A stretch of DNA of 64,000 bases, taken from contig OZ037773.1 of the NCBI GenBank assembly GCA_964035545.1, positions 8,892,751-8,956,750 of the forward strand. The letters are read 5' to 3'. How positions within the stretch are numbered: position 1 is the first letter of the stretch; each line of letters opens with the position of its first letter. This document shows, piece after piece, positions 24,108-38,545 of this stretch. The translations under genes and the position numbers were made by a program. Source of the DNA: Bugula neritina. Lineage: Eukaryota; Bryozoa; Gymnolaemata; Cheilostomatida; Bugulidae. The notes under the pieces are model-generated. The model ran no database searches. It saw nothing but the letters and a program-made list of their open reading frames with translations, and was not told where the DNA came from.

Positions 24108-25735
24108 TGATTTTCTGTTTGCTCAGTGAAGACAAAATTCTGCATTAAGTGACTGCTATGAAACTTTTTGTCATTTAGAATAACTAGTTTAATTATTTTT
24201 CTGCTGCAGCAGAAATTCAACTAAACTATATATATTGCATTTTACATGATTTACCAATCATTTATATATTAAACGTAATAAAATAAAGACCTTTCAAAAT
24301 AGTTTTTCTATAGTTTCTGTATTTTAGAGCTTGTTTTATCAACTAATTGAACTATCAGATATTCAGTAATTCATATAGAAATATAACCTCAAATTTGATA
24401 ATAATAAACTGTATAGATATAGATATACTTACTGCATAGGATTAATATTTTATGTAAATACATAAAAATAAACTTCTACCATCCAGTGTGTGTCTAATTG
24501 TCCATAATTCACATTATATTTCATGTGTGCGTTTCATGTGCTCGTAAATTATAGTTGCATATTGTTTTGGTGTCAGGGAATCAATTTGAATCTAGACGTA
24601 GTATAGTGTAGTTTAGTTTCTAATAATAAAAACGAGAAAATTCCAAAAGTTGTAAACTTTATTTTTTAAAATATTTTATTGAGCAAAGTAATATAAAATT
24701 ATTAAAAAAAGTATAAAAAAAATAATAAGAAATATGCAAAAATAAAAATTATGCAAAGCCATAATTGATCAGAGAAAACAAAACAAGTCTTCAGTTGGAC
24801 ACAGAGATTGAGCTAACTGATTATTGCAAAAAGTCACAGGTGTTGAATACATTGAATATATATGTATTATAGTATACTGAATTGTCTCTCCTTTAATCTG
24901 AATGTGCCATGTATCTCTACATGTCAACAAAGTAGAAGTTCACTTACTCCCATATATATACTAACATCACTGTGAGAGACCTGTATAAGCTGGCTATAGC
25001 TAGACTTGTGGTCGCCTGTCACATTAAACTCAATTTTAAAATAGAAAATATCAATAATATATGCTTGTAATCTGTCAGCATCTAATAATGGCCAAGTATT
25101 CACACAACTAAAGGATATTAATTGATGAAGGATCCAACAACCCTGGTGCTTCAGATAGTCTTTTGGAGACTGTCAAGAGATTCCTGGGAAAGCAACTCCA
25201 TATGTGTAGCATAGAGGTAGTGAGATGTCCATACTTTATAAAACATTGTATTAATGGCTATATATCCCAGAGAGCATGGTATCATTTGATAGAATGTTAC
25301 TTCGACTAGTTGCATAACATTTCATGAGACTTAGCCTTTATAACTGCGCAATTTAGCATATGGTATAAGCCATGAGGTAATAATGTGTCTGCAACACGTA
25401 TGTGTGAACTGTAGCGAAATTTTATATTATTTCCTGCAGCAGATCAACTTAACATAATTTTGATTTTTAAAATTGAAGCAAATTTTTCCTTTCCCGTAAA
25501 GATGACACACTGCTTAGATTTTCAATTGACACATGATGAGTTTTTAAATGTATGAGAATAGAATTTCTATCTGGTGTATGCCCTAGTCCTTGTTTACTTA
25601 ATATATTTTATAACTCCATAAGTTAGTTGTGTGCTGTCATGGTTTTGAAAAATCAATTTTAATCTACAATTTAGATAGTAATGTTATTTAGTTTTCAACA
25701 ACAAAACTGAAACAATTTGAACAGTTGTGAACTTC
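24108..25735. other. Region between copy B and the copy C unit
   Basis: No gene is seen. The left part resembles the 3' flanks of copies A and C, with a possible AATAAA near 24283. The right part up to about 25735 is AT-rich without recognised features. Confidence 0.55.
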
Positions 25736-27708
25736 ATGATATATGAGTTATCTAGCAAATTTATAGATTACGAATTTCATAAGAATTGGTCAGTATGTAT
25801 TTCTGTAATGTGGGAATATAAAAACCTGTCAATTCACTACATACTTCTACTTGCATGTTTAGTATATGTAATACATTGACATACAGAGTCAAAGTGAGAA
25901 ATAGGAGTTATCAGTCCACCAACGTAATACTTGGTGGAAAAGAAATTTGTTGTGAGTTCTATGAATTTGTTTGCTTAAACTTGAGCAAAAGTTGCTCATT
26001 AAATATATATTATTATTTCAGTTGCAAATGTGTCAAAATGGTAGCATATATTTAATGAATATATAGGTAAATACAATATAATATAGTTATAATTTTTAGG
26101 TTTGTATGTGGGTATTTGTGTATGATCCAATTGGCGCATTGTAGACAGTTACGTAAACTCCAAATGATTATAGCGTGAGAATAATTATAATATGATAATG
26201 TGTATCGTTTATACAAGATACAATAATAAGAAAACTTTACATCAGTCAGAAAGCTAATACAATTGTTTACACAAGTGTTTACTGTTAGCCCAGGTAGTCT
26301 TTACTGACACCTGAGAATATTTTCCCTCGTTACCATAGGCTGGCCAGCTTCATCCTGATTGGAGAATTGGGGAGCAGTCACATCATCAGCCACGTGGTCG
26401 CCTTATGACAAACGGGGCAATATAGGAAAACGCTATGACTAGTCACCACCCATGATATATATAATATTATATATATATATCACGGGTGGTGATATATGTA
26501 TAATATATATCACCTCAAAGTTCCATGACCCATTACAATATAGGTAAATTAAAATAGCTGTTATAATATAATACTACAAGAACAATGCAGCGTAAGTGGT
26601 TATTATTTAATAGACAAAAGTATTTACTCTGGACTAATATTTATGTGTAGATCTGCAGTAGATGAAAAATACAATTAGATGACTTGTGAGTCTGTACAGG
26701 ATGTGATGTCACTGAGCAACAGGTATGTTATGGCAAACTTTCCTTTACTTTCTCAATACTTGGGAGTTGTCTTCACACACTTAAGGCACAATAAAATACA
26801 ATTTAAATGAGTCTACATAGTATAATAATGTGTTATAGCAAATTTTTTACATAAATAGAATTGAAAAGTAAATGATGTTTCTCAGCGAGTGGTTTTTAGA
26901 CACAGCCTTTACTTGTCTTAGTTTAGAGTCTGGAGAACACAGCTTTTTGTAGCAATTAATTCTGTCAAATAAATGAGAATAGTTTGTTGGCAGATTATAG
27001 AGGCGTAGAACCAAGGACATTATGGTACTGAGGCTAATCATAACTATACTTTGATTTTACTGTTTTAATATACTGGTATTATACTAAATAAAGCACTACT
27101 TAGCCTGAGAATATGAAGATACTGAAGCTATAATGTTAAAAAATTAGTAAGTTATTGATTTCTAATGCTGAGAGAAAGTGTATCAGAAATGCTCATTGAA
27201 TTACTGAGTAACAATTGTGTTGTTATTATTAAATTGTTTGATCATCATTCTATAGATGTTGCTGAGCTGTCTATGCAACTGCAAGTGAAAACATAAGGTG
27301 CAGCTTATATATTTGAAAAAAAACTTTATACATACATTAGGATGACAAAGCAGGGCCTTCAAAGGAGTTGATTAGCTGTAGCAGAATATAATAAGACTAG
27401 GATCAGATGTATTGATTTCATTTTGGTACCTTTTTTCAACTAATTGTGAGAGATTAATCAAAACAAAAGCAGAAGGCAGTCAATTGTTTCATAGGCATAA
27501 CAATTTGGGTCTAAAGGATCAATAAAGGGGAAAGACAATCTATATCTAAACTAGCAGATGAGTACTAGCATTCAATATCTGTCAGGTAAATAGATCTTTT
27601 GCTTGTATAACTTTCTAGAATCTGCATAAAAAACTATTTCTTTTTTGTATGACTATGTCTCACGGATTACTGTAGTTTAACTACTTTTTACATATAAACA
27701 TTGCGGCA
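25736..27708. other. 5' flank of copy C, the uninterrupted version of the copy B flank
   Basis: Colinear with 6503-11650 except that the TA expansion, palindrome and type 1 element are missing. At 26446-26520 an inverted pair (CACCACCCATGA and TCACGGGTGGTG) encloses a short TA run and continues directly into ATATATCACCTC, showing the empty site. No upstream exon is supported. Confidence 0.75.
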
Positions 27709-30700
27709 ATGGCACAGGCAGTATCAGCAAGCTCTGGATCTGTGGACCTTAAAGTATGGAGTGACATACCACTCTGTGTTCTGGTTACAAGTAGAACTAC
27801 TACTCTGCTTAAACATGGCATAGCAACTCTTCTAGTGAGAAACAGTCAGTTTGATGCAGCAGACCTGTTCAACAATCTTGTGAAACTTTACCCTGATGGT
27901 TTGTCTGAAGCTGTTTTAAAAGAGATCAACATTATTGCTACTATTTTGGCAAAAGTACATTATCCAAACCTTTTGAATATCCAAGGAATTCGCCTTGACA
28001 TCTCATGGAATCATGAAAATAGAGTCCTCCAAAATATGCCAAGTTTTTCAAAGGTCCAGCTAGAGAACATTGGAGATAATCTAATACAAGAGATCAGCTC
28101 TGGTATCCAACTTCTGGAAGATGACATCATCAAATCTTCTCCAACAGTAGAGACACTGACACTTGTAGAAGAAGCTATGAAGAAATTCCAGTCTCCCACA
28201 CCAGCTGAACAGAAGGAAGCCATAGAAGGTCTAGTAGCGGGACTAGTGGCTGGTGTCCTTGATAAATCTCCACTCAGCTTGACACATCTGCTGGACATGT
28301 TCCGTGGTGAATTTCCAGAAACTGTAAATGAGTGTCTCCAGTATATAGACAGTAGTCACTCTCAAATATTGGATAATGGTGGAAAGCTTGAAGGAGATCA
28401 TGAAATACAAGAGCTTCTAGCTAAATACAAAAGATGTGTGAATTTCTTCATTGGTGATTTAAGATGCCTTCCACTCAAATCATTAGATATTGTAAGTTCC
28501 TTATATTGGAAGTCTACAACATAAGTAAATGAGACAAAAAATATAATATTATTTGCAAAGCTTATGAAGAGTTCGTTATTATTTAACTATTTACATTCTT
28601 GCAATAATTTTTTATGTTGCAAGCACCTAAAAAGATTATTTCTAAGCAGGCACTAAAAGTATTGCACCTATTGCTACCATTTTTGAAAAAAGGTATAATC
28701 ATACAACTGACCTTGACTTTGAAATTAAATTCCTCATCAGTCTACTTGTTGTTTAGATGTTTGAATTGTTTGAAAACCTTTTCTTCCATGCTGAAAGCCC
28801 GAGGTGCTATATTGTACAACTCCAACCAATTGCATATATCATTGTATTTTTCAGATCACTAAGGATCTGGTAGAGATGAGACCAACTGCTGAAGAGTTGA
28901 ACTTCATTATCACAGAATATGATGAGTAAGTGACTCAATATGTACACCAGTTTAACTCTTTCTATTCTCATACTACACAATGTAGGTATAAGTGTATAAG
29001 CTATTACTATAACACTAAAATATAATATTATATTCTGTCAGGGTGATTTCAAGAAGAAAGAGCTCTGATGAAAGAGATGCAGATAGAATCAACTTGCTAG
29101 CAAGGTAAGAGACTATGTATGCATATCCTAGTGTTTACTGTGGTGTTAGCTAACTTTATATAATTAGTCAGTTTCAAACTGTCCAAAGTTATGAAAAGTA
29201 ATATGGTGATTACTAGATTTTTTATATGTTTCCAGAGAACAGTATTCTATCTGGAGACAAGCCAACCACCATCTGGCTGGTTTATTAGATGGTAAGGAGT
29301 CTGGTGCCTTAGATGAGACTTCTGGAGACACTGAAGAGCTGCAAGAGAAGGTAACTCTATAAGTAAATCATAACTAGTAGTCTATAATCTTGATGCTGAT
29401 AATCAGTACTCTATAACACATATCATTAAGCAAACTAGGGATTTTTTGATAAGCTTTGAAATGCTTTCAACTCAAACCAAATACATTTTATGAACATGGA
29501 TAGTGTATATATCAGTTACTGAAATGAGTTATAAGAATAGCTGCATGCGTGTGCCATTGTATGAAATAGCATGCCATTAAAGCCATCTTTGAGGCTAAAA
29601 TAAATCTTATTTTATATTTTTATAGAACACTGGTTTGACTACAAAAGAAGTAAATACTTCTGCACAAAGCTCCTCTCAAAGTAAGTACAATAAACTTGTG
29701 TCTCAGTCATTTTCCTAAATTATGATTAAGTTCTAGCATTAGTACCAGAGTACTATTTATAACAGTGTATGAGATTTTCTATGAGGTTATTTTATAGCGG
29801 CCTTTTGTTAACAATTGCTCTTTACTAATGAGATATTTTATTGTACATATTATACTAACTAATACTAACAAAGTAGTAATTGCTAGTATACCCCAGTTCC
29901 ATTTTAGACATTATGTATTAGACTAAGTCAAGGCTACTCAAATCATGATTATTTTGATGCTTCTAAGACCTACAGATTGATTTTCCTTTAAATTATTTTT
30001 CTTGTGACATTATTTTATTGTGAGCAAATCATAGCTTAAATTTTTCATTACAAAGAAAGTAGTTCACTTATAAAATGCATGTTTTCATTATTAGCTTTTT
30101 TATTTCAGCTACACCAGCTCCAAAGCATCTGGGTAGTCCTCAAACAGTTCCTTCAGACATTCCGCTGTGTGTTTTGATTGTGAACAGAATTAAAACATTG
30201 TTGGTGAAAGCATTAGCTCTTCAGTTGGTTAGAAAATCAGAATACAACATAGCCGACCTTATTGATGGACTTTCTTCAGTACTTCCTGCCGATTATGGTA
30301 AAACCAGCATCAAAGAGCTCAACATCATTGCTAAAATCATATCAAAGATTCAACCTAGAGAAGCAGTAGAAGGTCAGACAACTACCGGCATCATTAAATG
30401 GGACAACATAAACAACAGATTGGAAAACGTTCCAACAGGGTTGAGAGTTCAGCTAGCAAGTCTTCCACTTGGGCCACTAAAAGTTTGTTGCTTGAACATC
30501 TCTTTATTAGAAGGCGTCATCATCCAAACTCTACCAACCGTAGAGACATTGACACTTGTAGAAGAAGCTATGAAGAAACTCCAGTCCCCCACACCGGCTG
30601 AACAGAGAGAAGCCATAGATGGTCTGGTGGCAGGACTAGTGGCTGGTGTCATTGATAAATCTCCATTCAGTTTGACACGCCTGATAGACATGTTTTGTAG

Positions 30701-33700
30701 CGAGTTTCCACCATCTGTCATAAACCTCCTCAAATTTATCAACAATAACCAAGTTCAGACAATGGAAAGTGGCAAGAAAATTGAAGATATGGAGCTGAGG
30801 CAAGTACTTGTCGCTGCATTCTATGACTGTGTGATTTTCCTTATCAAAGATTACAAATGTCTCCCAGTCACAGCACTAAAAGAGGTTAGTATGTTAACAT
30901 AGCATGTTTTGTTTACTGATTCTAATAGTCATGAAAAGTGGTAGATTTTATGAAGACAATACAGATATTTAAAGCAGCTGTTATAATTTTTATTCACATC
31001 CCCAAAAGTTTATTTTTTGGCTATAGATACTGTAAACTTTCATTACAATTGCTATCTCCCTGAGAACCCCTGATTGAAAGTTGTTTTCAAGGTGTTGAAG
31101 ACTTTTTTCTATTGTGGCATTTATGACAGAAATCCTTTTTTAACATCCAACATATTTTGCTTCAATTAGACACATTGACATTCACTTATAAGCCAGTGCT
31201 CTAACTACTAGACTACTGCTGCTCTTGTGAGCAGTGTGGAGTCACCAGAACTTCTTGGTTTGTAAACAGAATGCACGAGTAGTTCTATCAGATAAAATAA
31301 AAGTGAATTCTTGGTATAATTAAAATGTTGGAACGTCTGGTAAAAAAAGGTTTTCATCATGGGGCTAGAGATTGTTTTTTTATTCTGGCATTTATGTCAG
31401 CATGCCTTTTGTAACATCACTGATGGTTTTTAATAAGAGTAGACTCACTGACGTTCACTAAGCCACTAAGCAATGTGGATCTATCAAAACTTTTTGGTTT
31501 CTATCAGAATGCTATAGAGTTCCATCAGATATAAAAAAGTGAATTTTTGGTAGAATTAAAATGGACAGATTTGTAACTATAGTAGAGCATGAATCCATCC
31601 GCTCATTTCTGAGCCATTTTATTTAGTTTTTAATATCCGATTGCTTAAAGCTTGCTCTGAACTCAATCACTGCCATCATTGTTGCAGGCTTGTAATGAAT
31701 ATCTACAACTCTCTTTAACTGCAGATGAGTGGAAAATGACATTCTCACAGCATGACAGGTAATATGAGACAATACACAAGCTATTATTCCTCATCACAGC
31801 TCTTGCAATATATGGACTTGGCTGAAATATGTATATGTAAATAATCTACATGTATAATATAAGTAAATCAACAGTTACACTCTCTGAGATGAAAAGTATA
31901 GTTGGTTATTTGATTAAATATAAGCTATAATGTTTAATTCAAAAAATTATATTTATGTCGCTTATTACTGGAAAGTTTTCTTGTGCAACTTATTACTATA
32001 CTTTCCCTGAAACTCAGATATCTTCAATTCTTTTCAGCAGCAATAATAACTGTTTCTTGAAAACATAGCTGTGATAGTTTTAGTCAAAATCCACAAACTA
32101 AAAGTGCTAAAATATTTTCTTCTCCACTTCAGAATTATCACAAATATTGACAACACTGATGGAGCTAAGACAGAGGAAATCAATCTTTTAGCAAAGTAAG
32201 ATTTTGAGCCATTATTAAATATTAATATCTGGACAATTGTTTACTTATATTAATTTACAAGTTTCACTATTCTGAGGCCATAGTTCAAGTTGTATCTGGT
32301 TGTAGTGAACAGTTCAGTTTATGGAAAAAGACAAATCAGTTGCTGGGAGATTCTATTGAAATACCAAACATTGCTGACATAAAACGCATCTACAAGGTAA
32401 TTGACAACTATAGAGCAAAGCAAATTGTTCTACTATAGTTATATACTACTAGCTCTAGTACAAGTAGCAGTTGTAGCAGTTGTAGTAGTGGTGGTGGCGA
32501 TGGCGGTGGTGGTGATGGTATCATCAGCAGTAACCATTTAAGGATATAGCTTAGTTGCTTTAGTTGGTCTGACCAGAATAGCTGAAGAAGTATTATATCA
32601 TGTGCTTTATATAATTTGATTGCTTGGTAAATTATCAACCTTGATGGTTCCATTTATGTTTTTGTTATTCCTTGTACTATTTATAGAAGAAAGATGAATA
32701 TTCAACACAAGTTGGAGGAGCTGTCGGATACAGCAGCTCTCAACTTGAAGGTGTGACTCTGATGGAGAATCTGAAACTAGGTGAAAGAGCTGCCAAAGAC
32801 AGCATCTCACAACGTAAAGGTATGACTATAATGTATAGCATGTCGTAAAACATTTTAAGTAATATGAACTACATTTATGCTAAATAATTAATTAGTATAA
32901 TTGGGGTATTGAACCTGCAAATTTGAGATCAGTTAGATTGTCTTATTCTGAGCAAGAGTCTTTGTGTGATGGTTAGCGAACGTATATACTACTCTCACGT
33001 GTTGGGCATCCAATAAGACTGAAGCACGTGATTACCCCTTCCGGAACAGGATGCTTCAGTAAGACAGATAGAGTAGTTAATTAGTAGGAGCGCGTTAGTA
33101 AATGTAGTAGGCTTGTATTAGATTGTAAATGTATTTTCGACACTGGATGTGTCTCTCTTTATTTTATATGAGTACAACAAATATAGTTCATTGTGTCACG
33201 CTACCAACAGAGTAATTCATCTAGTTACTAAGTGAATCCACCATCATTGCACACACGCAGAACCCACCCTAAGATGATAATTGGCAGAATTATTACATTT
33301 GTATACAGAGTTGTCTTCTTAGCTGCTGTGTAAAGTAATGATACTACAGTTAATTGCTATTTCTGCAAATTGAATGCAAACAACCATGAGTGTACAAATT
33401 GCTTTATATAATATTTTATGTGTATTTTATACAATATTGAGTTATAATACATTAAAGCATTCATTTATAAAATTTGCTTAAAAGCTTTATTCATTCTAAT
33501 ATATTCATTTATAATATAATCTGTTAATATATGTATTGTTGCAGCTGGTACAGATTTTCCGTACAGTCTAGATGATTACTCTGTTATCTTGGAAAGTTAC
33601 TGCTATGACGTAGCTGATGGTGGAGGGCATACTATACTAATTAGTAGATGGAAAGGGTTTGATGTATTGGATACTAGTAGTAAAGTATCTGAATCTAGCA

Positions 33701-35208
33701 GTAGTGTAGGAGGGAGGAGATATGAGATAGTGAAGTCTGTCACAATAGAAGAAAGTGGTTTTATTCGGTCAATACAGAGATATGAGAGCTGTATATATAC
33801 TCTGTGTAGAGTAAATGGTCAGCTACAAGTAGTAGTGTTTGATGCTAACACATATGTTGAAGTAAAGAGATGGTCTGTACCAGAGATTGTAGGATACCTT
33901 ATTAAACTAGCTGTGTGTGATGAGAAGGTATATATAACAGATTACAGACATAAACGGCTAACTGTATTCTCTACAGATGGTAAACATCTCACTAATATTA
34001 CACAGTCTATAAGTTTCATTGAGCCCTCTGCCCTCTCTGTATGCCCTCCACACAGTATCATCATATGTGACTTCTCAGCTGACAGAGTACATAAACTAGA
34101 CACTACAACACATGACATCATATGGAGTTCTACTGCAGTGAAGATACCTGTAGCAGTATGCTGTGACCACACACGTGGAGAAGTGTGGGTGTTGTCTTGT
34201 TATACTGACTCTCTGTTCATTCTAGACTCTGAGACAGGTATGCAGCTAATCATGTTTATTGTAAGTTTAATGCCACCACATACTATATATATAGTTTGAT
34301 GTATATGTTGTTTCGGTGTAAATAGGGCCTGTAATACGGACAGGTTTCAAATCTTAACTTTGTGCAATTTTTATATGGCTAATAATTCTGCTAAACCATG
34401 CAGCATATGAGACAATATGAGACAATAGTAATACAACTTCTGAAATTATAGCCTTGTAATTTCTATATACCCAACTTAATGCATACTTGACTACATTAAA
34501 TTTCAATTACTTTTTATTATTGCAAACAGGCCTAATATAATCATATTTCGGTCCCCTTTGTTAGGCTAGTTTTATCATTCTCCTAAGAAAGTTCTTGAAA
34601 CATAATGGCAGTTTTACTCCATATAAGCTACATTCTGTTTAAAAGTAGAACATCTCCTTCAGCATAGAACCTTGTGTTCCAGAGAGCCCTGCACCATGTG
34701 GTTATTGAGTCTAAACGCATGTATAAAATTTAATATAGTATATAGTCCATATAAATATATAATTAAACATATTAAGGTAGAAGTTAATTGTATATTTGCA
34801 ATAAATGTGTAGACTGTAGAGTTATCTCATCACAACAGTTGGAAAACTTTATGGTAATAACTGCTGCAGCATATCAGCTAAACATTCTAATCATGAAATG
34901 AATGAAATTTTTTTCAACTCATATGAATTCTAGATTCTAGAACAAACATTACTATTTGACTTTCTGGTGCCATTTATATGGAAAATATAAATTATAAGTT
35001 ATTTATTATTTTCATGCAAAGGTAAAGCTTGAATTTGGAATTTAATAAAATATATATACTAATACATTTTGTAGGAAAGCAGAAGCAGACAGTAAGCAGA
35101 AGAGAAGACTTTTTATCTTCTCCTTTTGGTATGTGTGTAGTGGAAGGACAACTCTGGGTAGTATCTTCCTTCAGCGGACTAATAAAACATAAAATTGTCA
35201 CCCACTAA
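27709..35208 (+). CDS. Copy C: twin HEPN-like-module protein with C-terminal beta-propeller (unrecognised family)
   Basis: Exons: 27709-28491, 28855-28925, 29042-29104, 29236-29350, 29626-29680, 30109-30884, 31688-31758, 32133-32195, 32306-32396, 32687-32813, 33545-34237, optional 34839-34853, 35075-35208; 1,013 residues without the microexon. Exons 1-10 have exactly the same lengths as in copy B; the propeller exon is two codons longer and the last exon five codons shorter. Domains follow copy B: module 1 with H-S-Q-I-L-D at the motif site, module 2 with Q-V-Q-T-M-E, linker, propeller with V-F-D-A-N-T-Y-V-E-V and S-T-D-G-K-H-L blades, and the G-M-C-V-V-E-G-Q-L-W-V tail. No stop codon or frameshift is seen in this model, so it looks functional. 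ATG at 27709 is in a favourable context. The protein's activity is unknown; an innate-immune or RNA-sensing role would be a guess from the HEPN-like fold and tandem expansion. Confidence 0.85.
31170..31235 (-). other. SINE-like, tRNA-related segment in intron 6 of copy C
   Basis: Counterpart of 15415-15500. A second, more decayed copy of the surrounding 250 bases follows at about 31340-31600, so this part of the intron was locally duplicated in copy C. Confidence 0.35.
32950..33290. mobile_element. Insertion of about 330 bp in intron 10 of copy C, possible solo LTR
   Basis: The matching introns of copies A and B run from the upstream flank straight to the GTAAAGTAATGATACTAC block, whereas C has extra, less AT-rich sequence. 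It contains near-inverted ends (TGATGGTTAGCG and CGCTACCAACA) and a promoter-like TTATTTTATATGAG. I could not find a clean target duplication, so the exact ends are uncertain. Confidence 0.4.
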
Positions 35209-38200
35209 CTGTGTTCTGTTTGCAGTGTGCATGTCTTGTGGAAACAAAATTTTGTATTAAGGGATATCAATGATGCGTGTTGCAACATAGAATAGATAGT
35301 TTAGTTGATTTTCTGCTGTATTGCGTTTTATACATGATTTATTCGTCTTTCATACATCATATGTAACAAACCAATGACTTCAATGTTATTTATCTTTTCT
35401 AGTACCTGCATTTTAGAATTGTCTCATTTTTCAACCTATTGAATCATAATATGTTCAGTAAATTGTATAGATATATCACCTTAACTATGATAATAACAAA
35501 CTCTCTATAGATGTAGACTGTATGGGATGAAAGTTTTTAAATACATACCATCCAGGTTTAAGTCTACAATCAGCACATTATATTCCATGTGTGTATTTTA
35601 TGTCCTCACAATTTAGTTGTATATTGTTTTGGTGTCAGGGAATCAATTTGAATCTAGATGTAGTAGTATTATTTAGTTGTAGTATTATTATTTAGTTGTA
35701 GTAGTATTATTTAGTTGTAGTAGTATTATTTAGTTGTAGTATTATTTAGTTGCTAATAATAAAAATGATAAAATCCAAACAGTTGTGAAATTCATTTTTA
35801 GAAATCATCTAGCCAATGTGCTATATTAATATAAAACTTATGCATAGCTATAATTGATGAGAGAAGAAACAGCAAGTCCTCAGTTGGACACAGAGATTGA
35901 GTTAACTGATTATTGCAAAAAAGTCACAAGTGTTGAATATATTGAATATATATTCACAGTATATTGAATTGTCTTCCCCTTGATTTACATGTGCCATGTA
36001 CCTCTACATGTCAACATAGTAGTTCTCTTACTTCAACCAGTATACAAATAATAGATGCCAGTGGTCCCCCCCCCCCCCCCCCCCCGTAAACTAATAATAA
36101 TAATAATATTTGTCCTTCATTGATGACCTCGCAAGAGAAGATAACACCTCTGAATACAGCTGATATATGATTTATATAGTCAGTACGTAGCTGGGAGCTG
36201 GGATTAATAGATTCAACAGTTATTAGCTCAGTTACACCCTTCTAGAATATTCTATTCTTATATCACTCTGTAATGTGGACATAAACTCATGTTCCTTATA
36301 GATTATTTGTATTACACATAGCTATGAAGATGAAATTGGATTAGGATATGATTATTTCTTCTAACTCTCTACTCTACTCAATAATAGAATAGAAAAGATT
36401 ACTTTCCATCAACTTCACTAGTTGTAACAAAATGAATGCTTGACTCTTGAATCATCAACAGCCTGTTATAACGCCTCTAGCATGTTAGACATTGTATAGC
36501 AGTAATGTTGATATTTTAATTTGGTTTCTCTATGAAGTGCATGTAAAGTATTATTAGCTTGAAGCTCCATCTAGAATTGTACCTTATACAAATAGGTGAT
36601 GTAATACTCACAAGCTGACATGCCTCAATAAATAAAAATTGTAATATGTTTTTCAATATAAAAAGGAAAAGGTAGCTTTAAATGTATCAAACCTTGCTTC
36701 AAACAAAATATATTGGAATGTTGCTCACAGTAAAGATTCAATATAAAAGATATGTAGGTCTTTAAGATGTGAATTGACTTGACAATTTCTACCAATTGTT
36801 CTTAATTTCACCATATCATAACCTTTGCAATCACAATGGCTCATTTTCTACTCATACTCAATAGCTCCTTTTAGTTTGCATGTCCTTATCTTGCAGCTAG
36901 TGGTTCCTTGAAAATCTCCAATTGTGTTTTAACAATTGCTTGCAAAACTTACTCTTAGCCAGCATGCAAAACATATAACCCAAGTAGAAGATATTGTCTA
37001 GCAAAACATAATTATAAACAAAGGTGAAGATATTGTCTACTTCTATAGAATGTAGATCGTCATATACATTGATGCACAATAAGGTTTTGAATATTACGTT
37101 GAATATAAGCTAAAGTCGAAGGGTTGAATATGCCAATAAGCTGGCGGAAGTATAAGTCAGAGAGGAAAGTATTTAAACTGATATCTAGCTTCTAATGACT
37201 AGTTTTTACTGGCAAATATAAGCGTTTTGATACATACTGTATATCTGCTTGCAAAAGCAACATGCCTACTTGCCTTTACCCACTAAAATGAAATAGTGTA
37301 CTAGACGTAAGAGGTTGGCGCATCAATACATGTTGTGGGATCACTAGAAGTAGCACAAAGTGCAAGAGTTACTGAGTGTAACATTAATTTTATTTACACG
37401 TGGTTTGTCCAAACTCCAACGGTCCAACTCTAAACCCTGTGCTGCATCTAGCATACCTCCTACAACTAAACGGTTAGATATAATATTATATGCAGTGATC
37501 TGGCTCCCATCTAGTTTGATGGATATTATTTGATTGGCTGTTTGGCGCACGTGTTATTGTTGATGTCTGAGAAAGTCGCTGTGCGCGTCGACTCAACGTA
37601 CACAATAATTATAATATATCGCTGCATACGCCTAAAGTGGCCATCATTGCAACCATACTTAGTTCTATTTTAAATTTTAAAGTTGTTTATTGCTTTAAAA
37701 GCATCATCAATTAAGTTACAGTAAGATGTTGTAGAGGTTGTAATGACTTTATCATTATGATGATCGATTTCGAGAGCACGCGTACGCCATGACGTTCAAG
37801 GGCGTTAAAAAAATATCGTGCACTTTTAATCAGTAAGCCAATCAGAGACGCTACCTTATCAGCCAATCAGAAAATATCCAGCAACTGAGTGTCGAGCCAG
37901 ATTACTGCATATAGAAACTTCCCAACTAAACAAGGTCCGGCTGTAGTTCGTAGTTACGAAATCTAATAGTAATACTGATAGTAATTGCATTATTGCTTAT
38001 TTTACTTTATTTTCATTTAGTCAGCCGTAATTCGTAATTATTGGCAACTTACCACTAAAATGTAGTAAATCACAGTTTTAGTGGCCTTTACTACTTTGGA
38101 CTAGCCTAAACTCAACAGTGCCACTGCCAGTTTAAGTTTTACTTTTGAATTTTTTTTCAGTTTGAGTTTCACGTTCAGTTTGAGTTTCACATTCTGATTC

Positions 38201-38545
38201 ACTCATTCTGATTCTCATTGTCATTCACATTCTTATTGATTTTGAATTTCAATTTCAACTCGCTATTCTAATTTATATAGCTATTGAATGTGAATATGGA
38301 TATATTTATACTTATACTTTAACTTAATTCTTATAATTATACTTATAGTTAATCATAATGTTATACTTATACTTATACTTATAGTAAATGGAATTGTTGT
38401 TGGATTGAATTTGATATTGAGGTTGATAATGATATTGAGTTTCAAAATTTAATTTATATTATTACTATAGTATCAATATTACTACTAGTACTACTATTAG
38501 ATTTAGTATAAGTATTAGTATTACTGTTACTATCAGTTTTAGTAT
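35209..38545. other. 3' flank of copy C and intergenic DNA before gene D
   Basis: The first 1.1 kb matches the flank of copy A and holds about five copies of the 19-bp minisatellite (35655-35755) and a pure run of 20 C at 36066-36085. From about 36400 to 38545 I see no gene. From 38150 on, the sequence is cryptically simple, with repeated TTCAGTTTGAG, ATTCTGATT and TTATACTTATACTT patterns. Confidence 0.6.

Noticed and set aside
33942-34172. Antisense frame over the propeller exon, also in copy A (2061-2300)
   Set aside because: Present only because the plus-strand propeller exon is conserved; no start context or splice support.
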